Assembly: GCF_011947195.1 (NCBI RefSeq)
Contig: NZ_JAATVY010000003.1
Span: 62,001-126,000 of the forward strand
DNA from: Planosporangium thailandense
Lineage (GTDB): Bacteria; Actinomycetota; Actinomycetes; Mycobacteriales; Micromonosporaceae
Length of the DNA: 64,000 nt
Direction: 5' to 3'
Shown: piece by piece, positions 30,873 to 39,823 of the stretch
How the letters are laid out: each line of letters opens with the position of its first letter
How positions within the stretch are numbered: the first letter of the stretch is position 1
The notes under the pieces: model-generated
What the model was told of the DNA's origin: nothing
Database searches by the model: none
What the model saw: only the letters and a program-made list of their open reading frames with translations
Made by a program: the position numbers and the translations under genes

Positions 30873-31763
30873 TCATTCGCCCGAAGCGACATCGGGTTCG
30901 CCCGAAGCGACATCGGGACAACCGAGCGTTTCAGTCGCCTGCCGCACCACCCGAACCATGGCCTCTCGTGCCCCGGCGAGGTAACGCCTCGGATCGACCT
31001 GCGTGGAGTTCCGCGCGAGGTGGGCCCGAACCGCACCCGTGAACGCGATGTTCAAGGCCGTTCCGATGTTCACCTTCGTCATGCCGTGCTCGACGGCTCG
31101 CTTGAGGTTCTCGTCGGAGACACCGGACGATCCGTGCAGTACGAGGGGCACCCCGACCGCGTCCTTCAGCCGGGCGATCAGGTCGTGATCGAGTTCGGCG
31201 GTCCGGGACGTCATCGCGTGGGACGTACCCACCGCGACGGCGAGGGCGTCCACCCCGGTGGCACGCACGTACTCACGTGCCTCGACGGGGTCGGTGCGTA
31301 CGCCCGGCGCATGAGCGGTCTGCGGAGCGTCCGGCTTGCCGCCCACGTACCCCAGCTCCGCTTCGAGCCAGATCCCGTTGGCGTGCGCCCATTTCACGGC
31401 GTGCCCGGTTGCCGCCACGTTCTCGGCGTACGGCAGGGCACCGGCGTCGAACATGACGGATGAGAAGCCGCACTCGACGGCCTGCTCGGCCAGCGACAGC
31501 TGGGTGATGTGGTCGAGGTGCAGCGCCAGCGGGACACTGGACGACACCACGAGCGCGTGCAGCGCCGCGGCGAGCGGGGCGAGGCGGCCGCCGTGGAACG
31601 TGACGGCGTTCTCGCTCACCTGCAGGATCACCGGACGCGCGGCCTCCTCCGCGCCGGCGACGATCGCTTCCGCGTGCTCGAGCGTGATGACGTTGAACGC
31701 GGCGATGCCGCGCCCGGCGGCGCGCGCGTCGGCGACGAGGTCTCCGGTCAGCGCGACGCTCAT
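30873..31763 (-). CDS. Class II ketose-bisphosphate aldolase (Fba/GatY type)
   Basis: A 296-residue zinc aldolase cleaving a ketose 1,6-bisphosphate to dihydroxyacetone phosphate and an aldehyde phosphate. GIAAFNVITLEHAEAIVAGA (about 20-40), LALHLDHITQLSLAEQAVECGFSSVMFDAG (zinc His and catalytic Asp), LEAELGYVGGK, VDALAVAVGTSHAM, LVLHGSSGVSDENLKRAVEHGMTKVNIGTAL and GAREAMVRVV are all standard. The last 14 residues are a perfect duplication PDVASGE x2. It is the last gene of a six-gene sugar operon; its start overlaps the VOC gene stop (ATGA). The exact sugar is unknown, with tagatose- and fructose-type both possible. Confidence 0.88.
   Translation of the reverse strand: MSVALTGDLVADARAAGRGIAAFNVITLEHAEAIVAGAEEAARPVILQVSENAVTFHGGRLAPLAAALHALVVSSSVPLALHLDHITQLSLAEQAVECGFSSVMFDAGALPYAENVAATGHAVKWAHANGIWLEAELGYVGGKPDAPQTAHAPGVRTDPVEAREYVRATGVDALAVAVGTSHAMTSRTAELDHDLIARLKDAVGVPLVLHGSSGVSDENLKRAVEHGMTKVNIGTALNIAFTGAVRAHLARNSTQVDPRRYLAGAREAMVRVVRQATETLGCPDVASGEPDVASGE
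30876..30917. repeat. Perfect 21-bp tandem duplication in the aldolase 3' end
   Basis: Two identical 21-bp units (30876-30896 and 30897-30917) encode the doubled PDVASGE tail on the minus strand. The exact identity suggests a recent slippage event. Confidence 0.85.
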
Positions 31764-32272
31764 GACGGATTCTCCGACCGGGAGCCGTGCGACTGGAGGA
31801 ACTCCTCGCCGACGCCGCCGGCGTTCCCGGTACGCGCCCATCGCTCGAAGGCGTCGCGGGCGGCGGCCGCGCAGAGCTCGATCCGGAGGTCGCCGAGGCG
31901 GTGGTAGGTGTACCGGTACCGTCCGTCCTCGGTGAGCCCCGCCGCCTCGACCGGGTAGCCGGCCTCGGTGAACCGGGCGGCGGCATGTGCGACGTCGTCG
32001 ACCCAGAAACCGACATGGTGTACCGCCATGTCTTCGCCCGGCGTGGTCCAGATCCTCGACCCGGGCACGTTCTCGGTAACCTCGAGATACGGTGGCCCGC
32101 TGCGTGAGAGAGTGAACCTGCCGGTGCAACGCTCGATCTCCCCGCCCACCTGGACGGTGACGGGGAGCTCGAGCGGGTCGGCGAAGTCCAGCCCGAGCAG
32201 GGCGTTGAGCTCGCTCAGCGCGTGGTCCAGGTCCGGGACCTGGATTCCGATGTGGACGTCGCGCATGTCCAT
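31760..32272 (-). CDS. VOC (glyoxalase/dioxygenase-fold) protein
   Basis: A 170-residue two-module vicinal-oxygen-chelate protein: DVHIGIQVPDLDHALSELNALLG opens the first beta-alpha-beta-beta-beta unit, and MAVHHVGFWVDDVAHAAARFTEAGYPVEAAG opens the second. Potential metal ligands are His near the start of each module and Glu in RIELC. Substrate and metal are unknown; in a sugar operon it may be an epimerase, lyase or isomerase. ATG 32272 follows GGGAG 9 nt upstream. The stop overlaps the aldolase start. Confidence 0.78.
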   Translation of the reverse strand: MDMRDVHIGIQVPDLDHALSELNALLGLDFADPLELPVTVQVGGEIERCTGRFTLSRSGPPYLEVTENVPGSRIWTTPGEDMAVHHVGFWVDDVAHAAARFTEAGYPVEAAGLTEDGRYRYTYHRLGDLRIELCAAAARDAFERWARTGNAGGVGEEFLQSHGSRSENPS

Positions 32273-32303
32273 GAATTCGTACTCCCAGTCAAGGCCGAAT
32301 CGG

Positions 32304-33305
32304 TCAGGGGCGGACGGGGCCCGAGCCGGCGCCCGAGCGGACGATCGCCTCGGCGATGGTGTCGAGCTGCTCGCCGGTCAGCTCCAGGGACGCCGCGGCG
32401 ATCCAGCCGTCGACCTGCTGGGCCGAGCGCGCGCCGACGATGGCCCCCGACACGCCCGGGAAGGCCAGCGTCCAGGCGATCGCGACGACCCCCGCGCTGA
32501 CGCCCAGCCCATTCCCGACCTCGGAGAGGGCGGACGCGAGCGCCAGGTTGCGCTCGAGTCGCTCGCCGGTGAAGTCGGGGTGCCGCGCCCGCCAGTCATC
32601 TGCGGGCAGGCTCCGGACCCGGTCCGGGCTGAAGGAGCCGGTCAGCAGACCCGACTGCATGGGGCTGTAAACGATCACCCCAGTGCCGTGGTCGGCGCGC
32701 CACGGCAGGACGTCCGCGGCGGCACCGCGTTCGATCGCGGAGAACGGCGGCTGGAGTGAGTCGACGTGGCCGAGCTTCTCGGCTGCGTCGAGCTGGTCAG
32801 GGGAGTGGTTGGACAGGCCGACGGCGCGCGCCTTGCCCTCCTGCTTGAGGTCGAGCAGCGTCTGCCAGTACTCCTCCACGGGCGTGCCGTCCTCGGCCGG
32901 CCAGTGCATCTGGTACAGGTCGACGCAGTCGACCTCCAGGCGGCGTAGCGAGGCCTCGAGCTCTGCCCGGAGCGAGTCGGGCCGGCCCACCTTGGCCTCG
33001 GGAGCGCTCCAGTCGTCGCCCCAGACCAGACCGCCCTTGGTGAAGATGTACGGACGATCCTGCTCGGGCAGTCCCTTCAGCGCGTGGGCCACGACCTGTT
33101 CCGAGTGCCCGTGCCCGTACACCGCCGCCGTGTCGATCCAGTTGACTCCCAGCTCGACGGCGCGTCGGATCGAGGCGATCGAGGCCTCGTCGTCCTGGGC
33201 GCCCCAGCCGTAGGACCATTTGGGTCCTCCGACGGCGAAGGCGCCGAAGCCGACGCGGGTGATCGCCATGTCGGTCGTACCGAAGGGGACTCTGGGCAGG
33301 CTCAC
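32304..33305 (-). CDS. Aldo/keto reductase
   Basis: A 333-residue NADPH-dependent TIM-barrel oxidoreductase. The start VPFGTTDMAITRVGFGAFAVGG is typical. The catalytic tetrad is visible as D in WIDTAAVYGHGHSE (Asp and Tyr), the Lys of IFTKGG and the His of DLYQMHWP. The cofactor end is VSGAIVGARSAQQVDGW. It probably interconverts a sugar aldehyde or ketone and alcohol in the pathway of this operon. GTG 33305 overlaps the stop of the kinase gene (GTGA), fixing the start. It ends 31 bp before the VOC gene. Confidence 0.88.
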   Translation of the reverse strand: MSLPRVPFGTTDMAITRVGFGAFAVGGPKWSYGWGAQDDEASIASIRRAVELGVNWIDTAAVYGHGHSEQVVAHALKGLPEQDRPYIFTKGGLVWGDDWSAPEAKVGRPDSLRAELEASLRRLEVDCVDLYQMHWPAEDGTPVEEYWQTLLDLKQEGKARAVGLSNHSPDQLDAAEKLGHVDSLQPPFSAIERGAAADVLPWRADHGTGVIVYSPMQSGLLTGSFSPDRVRSLPADDWRARHPDFTGERLERNLALASALSEVGNGLGVSAGVVAIAWTLAFPGVSGAIVGARSAQQVDGWIAAASLELTGEQLDTIAEAIVRSGAGSGPVRP

Positions 33306-34732
33306 GGTTGATCCTCTCTGACGGGAAGGCGGTTGAGCTGGGTGAGCGGTTCGCGGCGTGCCCGGCCGTGGGCATCCAGCAGGCCCGTGTAGTACCGCTG
33401 GGCCTCGTCCGTGTCGGGTGGCGGGACGTGGATGGTCTCGACGGGTACGTCCGCCTCGCCGCGCACTGCTCCTTGGGCGAGGACGGCTGCACCGAGGGCG
33501 GTCGGTTCGGGCGTCCTGACCACCCGGAGGTGCCGGCCGAGGATCGCCGCGCGCATCCGCAGCCACGCGTCGTTGTCGCCGGCCGGGCCGGCGACGGTCA
33601 GGGACCGCACCTGAATGCCGGAGGCGGTCTCCGTTTCAGCGAGCATCGCGCGGCAGTTGAGCGCGAGGCCCTCGGCGAGCGCGCGCATCACGTCGGTGGG
33701 GCTCGCGGTGAACGGCAGGTTGGCGAACGTGGCGGTCGACAGATCAGGGTCGACCAGGCAGAGCGGGACCGGGGAGCCCGGCTGCGGCCAGGTCTCCGGT
33801 TCGAACCAGGTGGCAGCCGGCTCCGGCGGCAGGTTCAGCAGCTGTCGCCAGTGCGAGAAGAGCTGCCCACCCCGCACGTTGCGGTGCACGTACCAGGTCC
33901 GGTCGTCCACGAACGCGCCGATGTCGATCGAGGCCGGAGCCTCGTCGGGCACCTGTGGCGCGAGTACGAACACCGCCTCGGACGTACCGACGGACAGCAT
34001 CGCGTCGCCCGCGGACCGGACGCCGCTCGCGAACGCGGCCGCGAAGTGGTCGTGCGCACCGCTGACCACGGCGATGTCACCGGACAGGCCGAGTTGTCGT
34101 GCGACCGGCCCGGCCAACGATCCCACCACTGTCCCGGAGGGTACGAGCCGCGGTGCTTTGTCCGCCCAGCCACCGGCCCAGCTCAGGTCGTCGGCATCGA
34201 AGCGGCGGCTGCGAAGGTCGAAAAAGCCGGTTCGGGAGGCGTGGGACTGATCCATGATCAGCTCGGTGCCGAGGCCGGCCAGGGCGGCCGTCACGTAGCT
34301 GCCGAGGTCGGTGAACCGGACCGTGGCGGCGGCCAGCGGGGCCCGCCGCTCGGCGAACCAGCGCAGCAGGAACAGCGAGTACGTGGGGTTGGTCGCCCGG
34401 GGGTGGGCGGCGGCGTAGGCGCGGCCGGGCGAGTCGTACCACGTGGGGGTCGGGCCGAGCGGGGTGCCGTCCTCGTCCACGAGCACGACCTCCTCGCCGA
34501 GGCTCGCCACGCAGATCGCGGCGACGTCCGAACGGTCGGGGAGCTGCGCGACGACTTCGCGCAGACAGTGCAGCACCTGCTCACGGATCGTCGCGGGATC
34601 GTGGGTCGCGCCGTCAGCGGTGGGGTGGACCGGGGTCTGCACGGAGGCGGTCGCGAGGACGCGCCGGTGATCGTCGCAGTACGCGATCGCCTTGATGCGG
34701 GTGGTGCCGATGTCGGCGCCCAGGTAGATCAT
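33302..34732 (-). CDS. FGGY-family carbohydrate kinase
   Basis: A 476-residue two-domain sugar kinase. The phosphate-1 loop MIYLGADIGTTRIKAIAY opens the protein. TWYDSPGRAYAAAH and DQSHASRTGFFDLRS are substrate-side segments; VVSGAHDHFAAAF (about 225) supplies the catalytic Asp region; SVGTSEAVFVL and LTVAGPAGDNDAWLRMRAAILG are the adenosine-binding blocks. Substrate class (xylulose, erythritol, ribulose or a six-carbon sugar) cannot be read from the sequence. It overlaps PfkB by 4 bp (start at ATG 34732) and the AKR gene at its end. Confidence 0.88.
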   Translation of the reverse strand: MIYLGADIGTTRIKAIAYCDDHRRVLATASVQTPVHPTADGATHDPATIREQVLHCLREVVAQLPDRSDVAAICVASLGEEVVLVDEDGTPLGPTPTWYDSPGRAYAAAHPRATNPTYSLFLLRWFAERRAPLAAATVRFTDLGSYVTAALAGLGTELIMDQSHASRTGFFDLRSRRFDADDLSWAGGWADKAPRLVPSGTVVGSLAGPVARQLGLSGDIAVVSGAHDHFAAAFASGVRSAGDAMLSVGTSEAVFVLAPQVPDEAPASIDIGAFVDDRTWYVHRNVRGGQLFSHWRQLLNLPPEPAATWFEPETWPQPGSPVPLCLVDPDLSTATFANLPFTASPTDVMRALAEGLALNCRAMLAETETASGIQVRSLTVAGPAGDNDAWLRMRAAILGRHLRVVRTPEPTALGAAVLAQGAVRGEADVPVETIHVPPPDTDEAQRYYTGLLDAHGRARREPLTQLNRLPVREDQP

Positions 34733-35763
34733 TGTGTGCCGGCCCGCGGGGTCGGGACGGCGCCGGACCCGGCCTGCGTGACACGGACGTCCACGTCCTG
34801 CGCGTAGCGCAGGACGTCGGTGAGCGAGCCGACCTCGGGGCTCAACTGGACGGCGTTCGCCGCGCCGGCGCCCGTGCCTATCCGTAGCGCCTCGGCCAGC
34901 GAGGACGCTCCTCGTGCCGCCTGGCGTGCCAGCGTCAGCGCCAGCGCCCCGAAGAACGCGTCACCGGAGCCGGTCGCGTTGACCGTGTCGACCACCGGCG
35001 CCGAAACGTCGTAGATGTGGGTTGCGTCCATCGCGACGCAGCCTTTGCTGCCCTGCGTCACGATCACTGTGCCGATCCGGTGCTGCTGTCGGATGAAGTC
35101 CATGGCACGCAAGAGGTTCTCGCCGTCGACGCTGTCGGGGGCGGGCAACAGGTGCTGGAACTCCTGGGCGTTGACCTTGACGACGTCCGGTCCGGCGGTG
35201 ATGGCTTGCGCCAGAGGTTCCCCGCTCGTGTCGACGAGTACGACACTGCCGGCGGCACGTGCTCTGGTGATGACCCGTGCGTAGAAATCCGTTGGTATCC
35301 CTGGCGGGAGGCTGCCGGTGAGCACGAGCAGATCGCCTGCGCGCAGTTCGGAGAACAACGTCGCTTCCATCTGCTGTGACTCGGCGCTGGTGATTACGGG
35401 CCCGGGCTCGTTGACGACGGTGGTCAGACCGGTCGCTTCCTCGATGATGACGACGGTCGTGCGGGTCTCGCCTTGTACGCGTACGTGAAGGTCCCGTATG
35501 CCTTCGGACCGGCACTCTCCGGCGATCACCTCCGCCACCGGCCCGCCGAGGAACCCGTGCAACGTCACGGCGCCACCGAGCCGCCGAATCGCGCGCGCGA
35601 CGATCAGGCTCTTCCCGCCCGCTCGCGAGATCACCTGGCGTGCGCGGTTGACGCCGAACGGGGCGAACGTCGGCACGACCTGGAGACGGTCGAGTGCGGG
35701 GTTCGCGCCGACGACGTGCAGGGCAGGCTCGGCACTGGTGGCCGGGTCGCGGGATTCAGGCAT
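34729..35763 (-). CDS. PfkB-family kinase (1-phosphofructokinase/tagatose-6-phosphate kinase type)
   Basis: A 344-residue ribokinase-fold enzyme of the FruK/LacC branch. It begins VVGANPALDRLQVVPTFAPFGVNRARQVISRAGGKSLIVARA, has GETRTTVVIIE and LVLTGSLPPGIPTDFY in the middle, VNAQEFQHLL, and the catalytic anion hole DTVNATGSGDAFFGAL (Asp base) near residue 270. It would phosphorylate a sugar phosphate to the bisphosphate that the class II aldolase cleaves. It overlaps the epimerase stop by 8 bp and the FGGY start by 4 bp, so it is strictly operonic. Confidence 0.9.
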   Translation of the reverse strand: MPESRDPATSAEPALHVVGANPALDRLQVVPTFAPFGVNRARQVISRAGGKSLIVARAIRRLGGAVTLHGFLGGPVAEVIAGECRSEGIRDLHVRVQGETRTTVVIIEEATGLTTVVNEPGPVITSAESQQMEATLFSELRAGDLLVLTGSLPPGIPTDFYARVITRARAAGSVVLVDTSGEPLAQAITAGPDVVKVNAQEFQHLLPAPDSVDGENLLRAMDFIRQQHRIGTVIVTQGSKGCVAMDATHIYDVSAPVVDTVNATGSGDAFFGALALTLARQAARGASSLAEALRIGTGAGAANAVQLSPEVGSLTDVLRYAQDVDVRVTQAGSGAVPTPRAGTQ

Positions 35764-36628
35764 TGTGCGAGCCCGCCGCCGTGAGCTGGCCGCGGATGAA
35801 CGTCACGGCGTGGCGCGCGAGGTCGTCGGAGTCGGTCCACAGGTTGCGCCAGACGGCGAGCGTTCCGGACAACGAAGCGTTGACCACGGCCGAGGAGAAT
35901 GACTCGAACGTGATGACGCGGTCGTAGCCGATGGAGTCGAGCGCTCGGAAGAAGGTCGGGAAGTCGATTGTTCCCGAGCCGAGATAGCCGCGATGGCTCT
36001 CGCCGACGTGCACGTAGCCGAGTCGGTCACCCGCGAGGAGCACCGGGGCGGACATGTCATCCTCTTCGATGTTCATGTGGTAGGTGTCCAGGTGCACCGA
36101 GACGTTGTCCTCGCCGACCTCGTCGATGAAGCGCAGGGCGTCCGCGCAGGTGTTGAAGAGGTTCGACTCATAGCGATTGACCACCTCGAGCGCCAGTCGC
36201 ATCCCGCGCTCCGCTGCGGCTTGGGCCAGTTGACGCACCACGGCGACGGCGTTGGCCCGGCCCGCCGGGGTGGCCGCTCGGGTGTACTTGCCCAGCGCAG
36301 AGTAGAGGACACCGCAGAGGAGAGTCCCGCCGACGGCGTGGAGCACGTCGAGCGCGGCCAGGAGAAGTTCCTCCCCTCGCCGCACGGTCGCGAGGTCGGT
36401 GGAGGAGACGTCGTGGTCGGCGCGCAGGGCGAGCGACGCTCCGGGCGCCACCGGGGCCATGGCGAACGTCTCGGCGATGCCGGCCACGTCGAGGTCGGAG
36501 GGTGCCGACAGATTCAGCTCCAGCAGCCCGAAGCCCGCGGAGCGGGTCCGCCCGATCGCCTCGCGCAGGGCGTCGACCGACGTCTCCCCCGTCCACACGA
36601 GCGAATGCACGCCAAGTGGCTGCGACAT
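35756..36628 (-). CDS. Sugar phosphate isomerase/epimerase family (ketose 3-epimerase-like)
   Basis: A 290-residue AP-endonuclease-2-fold TIM barrel. It starts GVHSLVWTGETSVDALREAIGRTRSAGFGLLELN. Metal-ligand and catalytic regions are LALEVVNRYESNLFNTC (Glu), VHLDTYHMNIEEDD (Asp/His), LGYVHVGESHRGYLGSGTIDF (His/Arg) and VITFESFSS (Glu), the pattern of D-psicose/D-tagatose 3-epimerases. AGGAG is 8 nt before ATG 36628. It is the first gene of the operon, with an AT-rich divergent regulatory region toward the DeoR gene. Confidence 0.85.
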   Translation of the reverse strand: MSQPLGVHSLVWTGETSVDALREAIGRTRSAGFGLLELNLSAPSDLDVAGIAETFAMAPVAPGASLALRADHDVSSTDLATVRRGEELLLAALDVLHAVGGTLLCGVLYSALGKYTRAATPAGRANAVAVVRQLAQAAAERGMRLALEVVNRYESNLFNTCADALRFIDEVGEDNVSVHLDTYHMNIEEDDMSAPVLLAGDRLGYVHVGESHRGYLGSGTIDFPTFFRALDSIGYDRVITFESFSSAVVNASLSGTLAVWRNLWTDSDDLARHAVTFIRGQLTAAGSHNA

Positions 36629-36689
36629 CCAGCTCTCCTGTTCTTGGGAGTGACTGATGAACCAGGCGATCAGACCATGGCAATGCACA

Positions 36690-36725
36690 GAGAGTCAAGC
36701 CAAATCAAAAATGAAACCAACTCAG
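36690..36725. promoter_or_regulatory. AT-rich operator/promoter region between the sugar operon and deoR-type gene
   Basis: The interval 36629-36751 separates two divergent transcripts. It contains a strikingly A-rich patch around AAATCAAAAATGAAACCAA in otherwise very GC-rich DNA, as DeoR-family proteins often recognise A/T-rich direct repeats. I expect the regulator to bind here and repress both directions until a sugar phosphate appears. Confidence 0.5.
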
Positions 36726-36751
36726 TGCCCGCCGTGCGGTACATTTCCCGC

Positions 36752-37570
36752 GTGAGCATGCAGCCCGATGACGTGTCGGCCCGACGTGACGGGCTCGACG
36801 GCCGCCGCCTTTACGCCCCCGAGCGACAGGAGCGCATCCTGTCCAGGGCGCGCGCCGAAGGGCGGGTGGACGTCGCTGAGGTCGCCGAGGAACTCCAGGT
36901 GACTCCGGAGACGATCCGCAAGGATCTCCAGTCGCTGGAGCGGGCCGGCTTCGTGCGGCGCGTCCACGGTGGCGCTCTGCCGGTCGAGCGGGTGTCCCTC
37001 GAGACGTCGGTGGCGGAACGGGTGGAGCACGCCGAGGCCAAGCTGGCGATCGCGCGGTGCGCTCTCGCCGAGGTCCCGGAGACCGGCGCCATCTTCATCG
37101 AGGCGGGATCCACGACGCAGCGCCTGGCCGAGATGCTGCCGGACAACCGGCGCCTCGTCGTCATCACGAACTCGCTGCCCGCGGCGCTCTCGCTGGCCAC
37201 GAAGCCGAACTTCACCGTCATCACGCTCGGCGGGCGCGTGCGCGGCGTGACCCTGGGAGAGGTGGGCAAGTTCGCGCTGCGCAGCCTGCAGGAACTGGCG
37301 ATCGAGGTCGCGTTCCTGGGCACGAACGGCATCAGCGTGCACCGGGGTCTGACCACCCCGGACGCCGCGGAGGCCGACATCAAGCAGGCCATCATCAAGT
37401 GCGCGGACCGCAGGGTACTGCTCGCGGACAGCTCCAAGATCGGCGCTGTTGCGCTGTGGCGCTACGGCAACGTGTCCGACATCCACACCCTGATCACCGA
37501 CGCCGGGGCGGACCCCAGCGACATCACCCAGCTGCGGGCGGCCGGTCCGCAGGTACTGATCGCCGAGTGA
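36752..37570 (+). CDS. DeoR-family transcriptional regulator
   Basis: About 272 residues. The N-terminal winged helix is RLYAPERQERILSRARAEGRVDVAEVAEELQVTPETIRKDLQSLERAGFVRRVHGGAL, the DeoR signature. The sensor domain shows IFIEAGSTTQRLAEML, VVITNSLPAAL, TLGGRVR, FLGTNGISVHRGLTTPDAAEADIKQAI and LLADSSKIG, the phosphorylated-sugar binding fold. GTG 36752 or ATG 36758 can start it. It is divergent from the sugar operon, the usual place for its regulator, with a sugar phosphate as probable inducer. Confidence 0.9.
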   Translation: MSMQPDDVSARRDGLDGRRLYAPERQERILSRARAEGRVDVAEVAEELQVTPETIRKDLQSLERAGFVRRVHGGALPVERVSLETSVAERVEHAEAKLAIARCALAEVPETGAIFIEAGSTTQRLAEMLPDNRRLVVITNSLPAALSLATKPNFTVITLGGRVRGVTLGEVGKFALRSLQELAIEVAFLGTNGISVHRGLTTPDAAEADIKQAIIKCADRRVLLADSSKIGAVALWRYGNVSDIHTLITDAGADPSDITQLRAAGPQVLIAE

Positions 37571-37663
37571 CGGCCGACTCCCTTCGTTGAGGCGGTCCCA
37601 CGCGGAGAACCCGCACCATCCGGACAGCTAGTATTCCTTGGCTTTCTCTGCGAAAACCCTTGC

Positions 37664-37677
37664 CTAGTTTTGACTAG
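37664..37677. promoter_or_regulatory. CTAGT-N4-ACTAG palindrome before the flavin oxidase gene
   Basis: CTAGT (37664-37668) and ACTAG (37673-37677) form an inverted repeat with a 4-nt spacer, in a locally AT-rich stretch of the 154-bp gap upstream of the oxidase/transporter operon. It is a candidate operator; no adjacent regulator other than the DeoR gene is evident. Confidence 0.4.
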
Positions 37678-37724
37678 TCGTGCTTGACTGCGGCAACTCG
37701 AAGGTCGGCGGGAGAGGAAGCTAG

Positions 37725-38867
37725 ATGGACGCCCAGATCGGCGTGGTGGGACTAGGCGCAGCCGGAAGCATGGCGTTGTGGCGCATCGCCGCCGGCGGTG
37801 GCGACGTGCTCGGCTTCGAACAGTTCGCGCCGGGCCACGCCCGCGGGTCCTCGCACGGCCAGTCCCGGCTGTTCCGGCTGGCAACCTCGGAGGGGGCGCA
37901 CTACGCGGCAATGGCGCGCCGGGCCCGTGAGCTCTGGATGGAGCTGGAGCGGATCAGCGGCGACCGGATCCTGCTCACCACGGGCGGCCTCTCCATCGGA
38001 CAGGCGGACAGCGAGCTGCTCACCTCCGTCCGTAGGGTCGCCGACGAACTCGACCTGCCGTTGGAGCAGTTGGACGCCGATCAGCTCGCCCGGCGGTTCC
38101 CACAGCACCACTACCGCCCGGGGGACGTGGCGCTCCTCGACCCCAACACCGGGGTGCTGTTGTCGGAGCGCGCGATCACGGCAGCGACGGCGGCCGCCAC
38201 CGCGGCGGGGGGCCGGGTGTATGCCGACACACCCGTCCTGGAGATAGTCCCGGGTGACGACAGCGTCACCATCGTCACCGCCGAGCGGACCTTCGAGGTG
38301 CGGACGGCCGTCGTCGCCGCGGGAGCGTGGCAGGGACGGTTGCTCCCGTCACTCCAGGAGCACTTCACGGTCCGGCGCGCGATTCTCACCTGGTTCGAGC
38401 CGCGCGCGCAGTACCGCGCAGCCTTCGATCCCGAGACCTTCCCCGTCTTCACCCACGACGTCGGTGCGGCCACCGGCTGGGGCGCCGCGCGCATCGACAG
38501 CACCGGGGTGAAGGTCGGCATGCAGGACAACGAGGGGTACCGGATCGACGATCCCGCGGCGAACGCATCTGTCGTCGCGCCGGCCGAGATGGCCGCGGTG
38601 ACCGATTACGTCGCCGAGTACGTGCCGACTCTCGAACCACGTGTCGTGCGCTCCCGCGGCTGCATGATCACGATGACGCCCGACTCGGGATTCGTGATCG
38701 GCCGCCTTCCCGACCACCCCAACGTCATCGTTCTTTCGGCGTGCTCCGGGCACGGGTTCAAACACGCCGCAGCGGTCGGCGACATCGGCGCTGACCTCGC
38801 CTTGACCGGCACCACCAGCACGGATCTCAGCCCGTTCGCTCCCGACCGCTTCGCCGCGGTCGGGTAA
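37725..38867 (+). CDS. Monomeric sarcosine oxidase/N-methyltryptophan oxidase-like flavoenzyme
   Basis: A 380-residue FAD-dependent amine oxidase. The dinucleotide fold is IGVVGLGAAGSMALWRIA; HARGSSHGQSRLFRLA is the MSOX/SolA signature; GGLSIGQ and VVAAGAWQGRLLP follow. The cysteine of SRGCMITMTPDSGFVIG (about 312) corresponds to the residue that holds FAD covalently in MSOX, and ACSGHGFKHAAAVGDI closes the site. It would oxidise an N-methyl or secondary amino acid to an imine plus H2O2. GGAGAGGAAG precedes ATG 37725. The ABC importer downstream probably brings in its substrate. Confidence 0.85.
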   Translation: MDAQIGVVGLGAAGSMALWRIAAGGGDVLGFEQFAPGHARGSSHGQSRLFRLATSEGAHYAAMARRARELWMELERISGDRILLTTGGLSIGQADSELLTSVRRVADELDLPLEQLDADQLARRFPQHHYRPGDVALLDPNTGVLLSERAITAATAAATAAGGRVYADTPVLEIVPGDDSVTIVTAERTFEVRTAVVAAGAWQGRLLPSLQEHFTVRRAILTWFEPRAQYRAAFDPETFPVFTHDVGAATGWGAARIDSTGVKVGMQDNEGYRIDDPAANASVVAPAEMAAVTDYVAEYVPTLEPRVVRSRGCMITMTPDSGFVIGRLPDHPNVIVLSACSGHGFKHAAAVGDIGADLALTGTTSTDLSPFAPDRFAAVG

Positions 38868-38893
38868 CCAACGCACCGACAGAAGGAACCGCT

Positions 38894-39766
38894 ATGAGAA
38901 TGCGCTCCACCTTTACGGCAGCCACCGCCTTACTGGTTGTTGCCATCGGCGCCACCGCCTGCAGCTCCGGCGGGAGTAACAACTCCGCGGGGTCGGACAA
39001 GGCGGCGAACAGGTACGGCACGGTCCACGCCGGTGAGCTCACCGTCGTCACCAGCAGTGACCTGACCCCGTTCGCCTACATCAAGGACGGGCAGTGGCAA
39101 GGGTTCGACGTCGAGCTGGCCAAGAAGATGGGCGAGAAGCTCGGGCTGAAGGTCACCTTCTCCGACCACAGCTTCGACACGCTCCTGCCGCTGGTGGCGA
39201 ACGGCCAGGCTGACATCACCCTCGGCTCCATCGCCGACACTGACAAGCGGCGCCAGACCGTCGACTTCACGCTCCCCAACTACACCGGCACGAACAACAT
39301 CGTCGTGCTCAACAGCTCCTCCATCAACGGTCAGCCCGACATCGCCGGCAAGAAGCTGGGCGTCATCGCGGCGAGCCTCGGTGCCACGTACGCGCAGAAG
39401 TACTTCACCAGTTCGAACCTCGTCACGTTCCCCGACAACAACGCCATGCTGCTGGCGCTGCAGGGCAAGAACATCGACGCGATGCTGATCGACGGGCAGA
39501 CCGCTGAGGTCTACGCCAAGCAGTACCCGGTGCGCACCGCCTTCACCACGGTGGACCCGGCTAACCGTGGGGCGGCCTGGGTCGTTTCCAAGAAGGAACC
39601 CAAGCTGCGCCAGGCGCTCAACGCTGAATTCCGTACCGCACTCAAGGACGGGACCATCAAGTCGCTCATGGAGAAGTGGGACCCGGCCGAGCCCTCCGGA
39701 CCGGTCATCGACTTCCTGACCAAGTACTACGCCGACCACCCGAACGACACCTACCCGCAGTCCTGA
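38894..39766 (+). CDS. Polar amino acid ABC transporter substrate-binding lipoprotein
   Basis: A 290-residue periplasmic-type binding protein. The signal peptide ends in a lipobox-like ATAC (Cys about residue 23), followed by a Ser/Gly/Asn linker. The SBP_bac_3 fold shows [62 protein letters not shown] and [20 protein letters not shown]. It should bind an amino acid or N-methylated derivative outside the membrane. It is 26 bp after the oxidase gene; AGAAGGAA precedes ATG 38894. The permease and ATPase follow. Confidence 0.9.
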   Translation: MRMRSTFTAATALLVVAIGATACSSGGSNNSAGSDKAANRYGTVHAGELTVVTSSDLTPFAYIKDGQWQGFDVELAKKMGEKLGLKVTFSDHSFDTLLPLVANGQADITLGSIADTDKRRQTVDFTLPNYTGTNNIVVLNSSSINGQPDIAGKKLGVIAASLGATYAQKYFTSSNLVTFPDNNAMLLALQGKNIDAMLIDGQTAEVYAKQYPVRTAFTTVDPANRGAAWVVSKKEPKLRQALNAEFRTALKDGTIKSLMEKWDPAEPSGPVIDFLTKYYADHPNDTYPQS

Positions 39767-39823
39767 CCACCGCGTACGGAGAGGACGCGCCGAGCGTCGC
39801 ACGCCAGCGCCACGGAGGTAACC

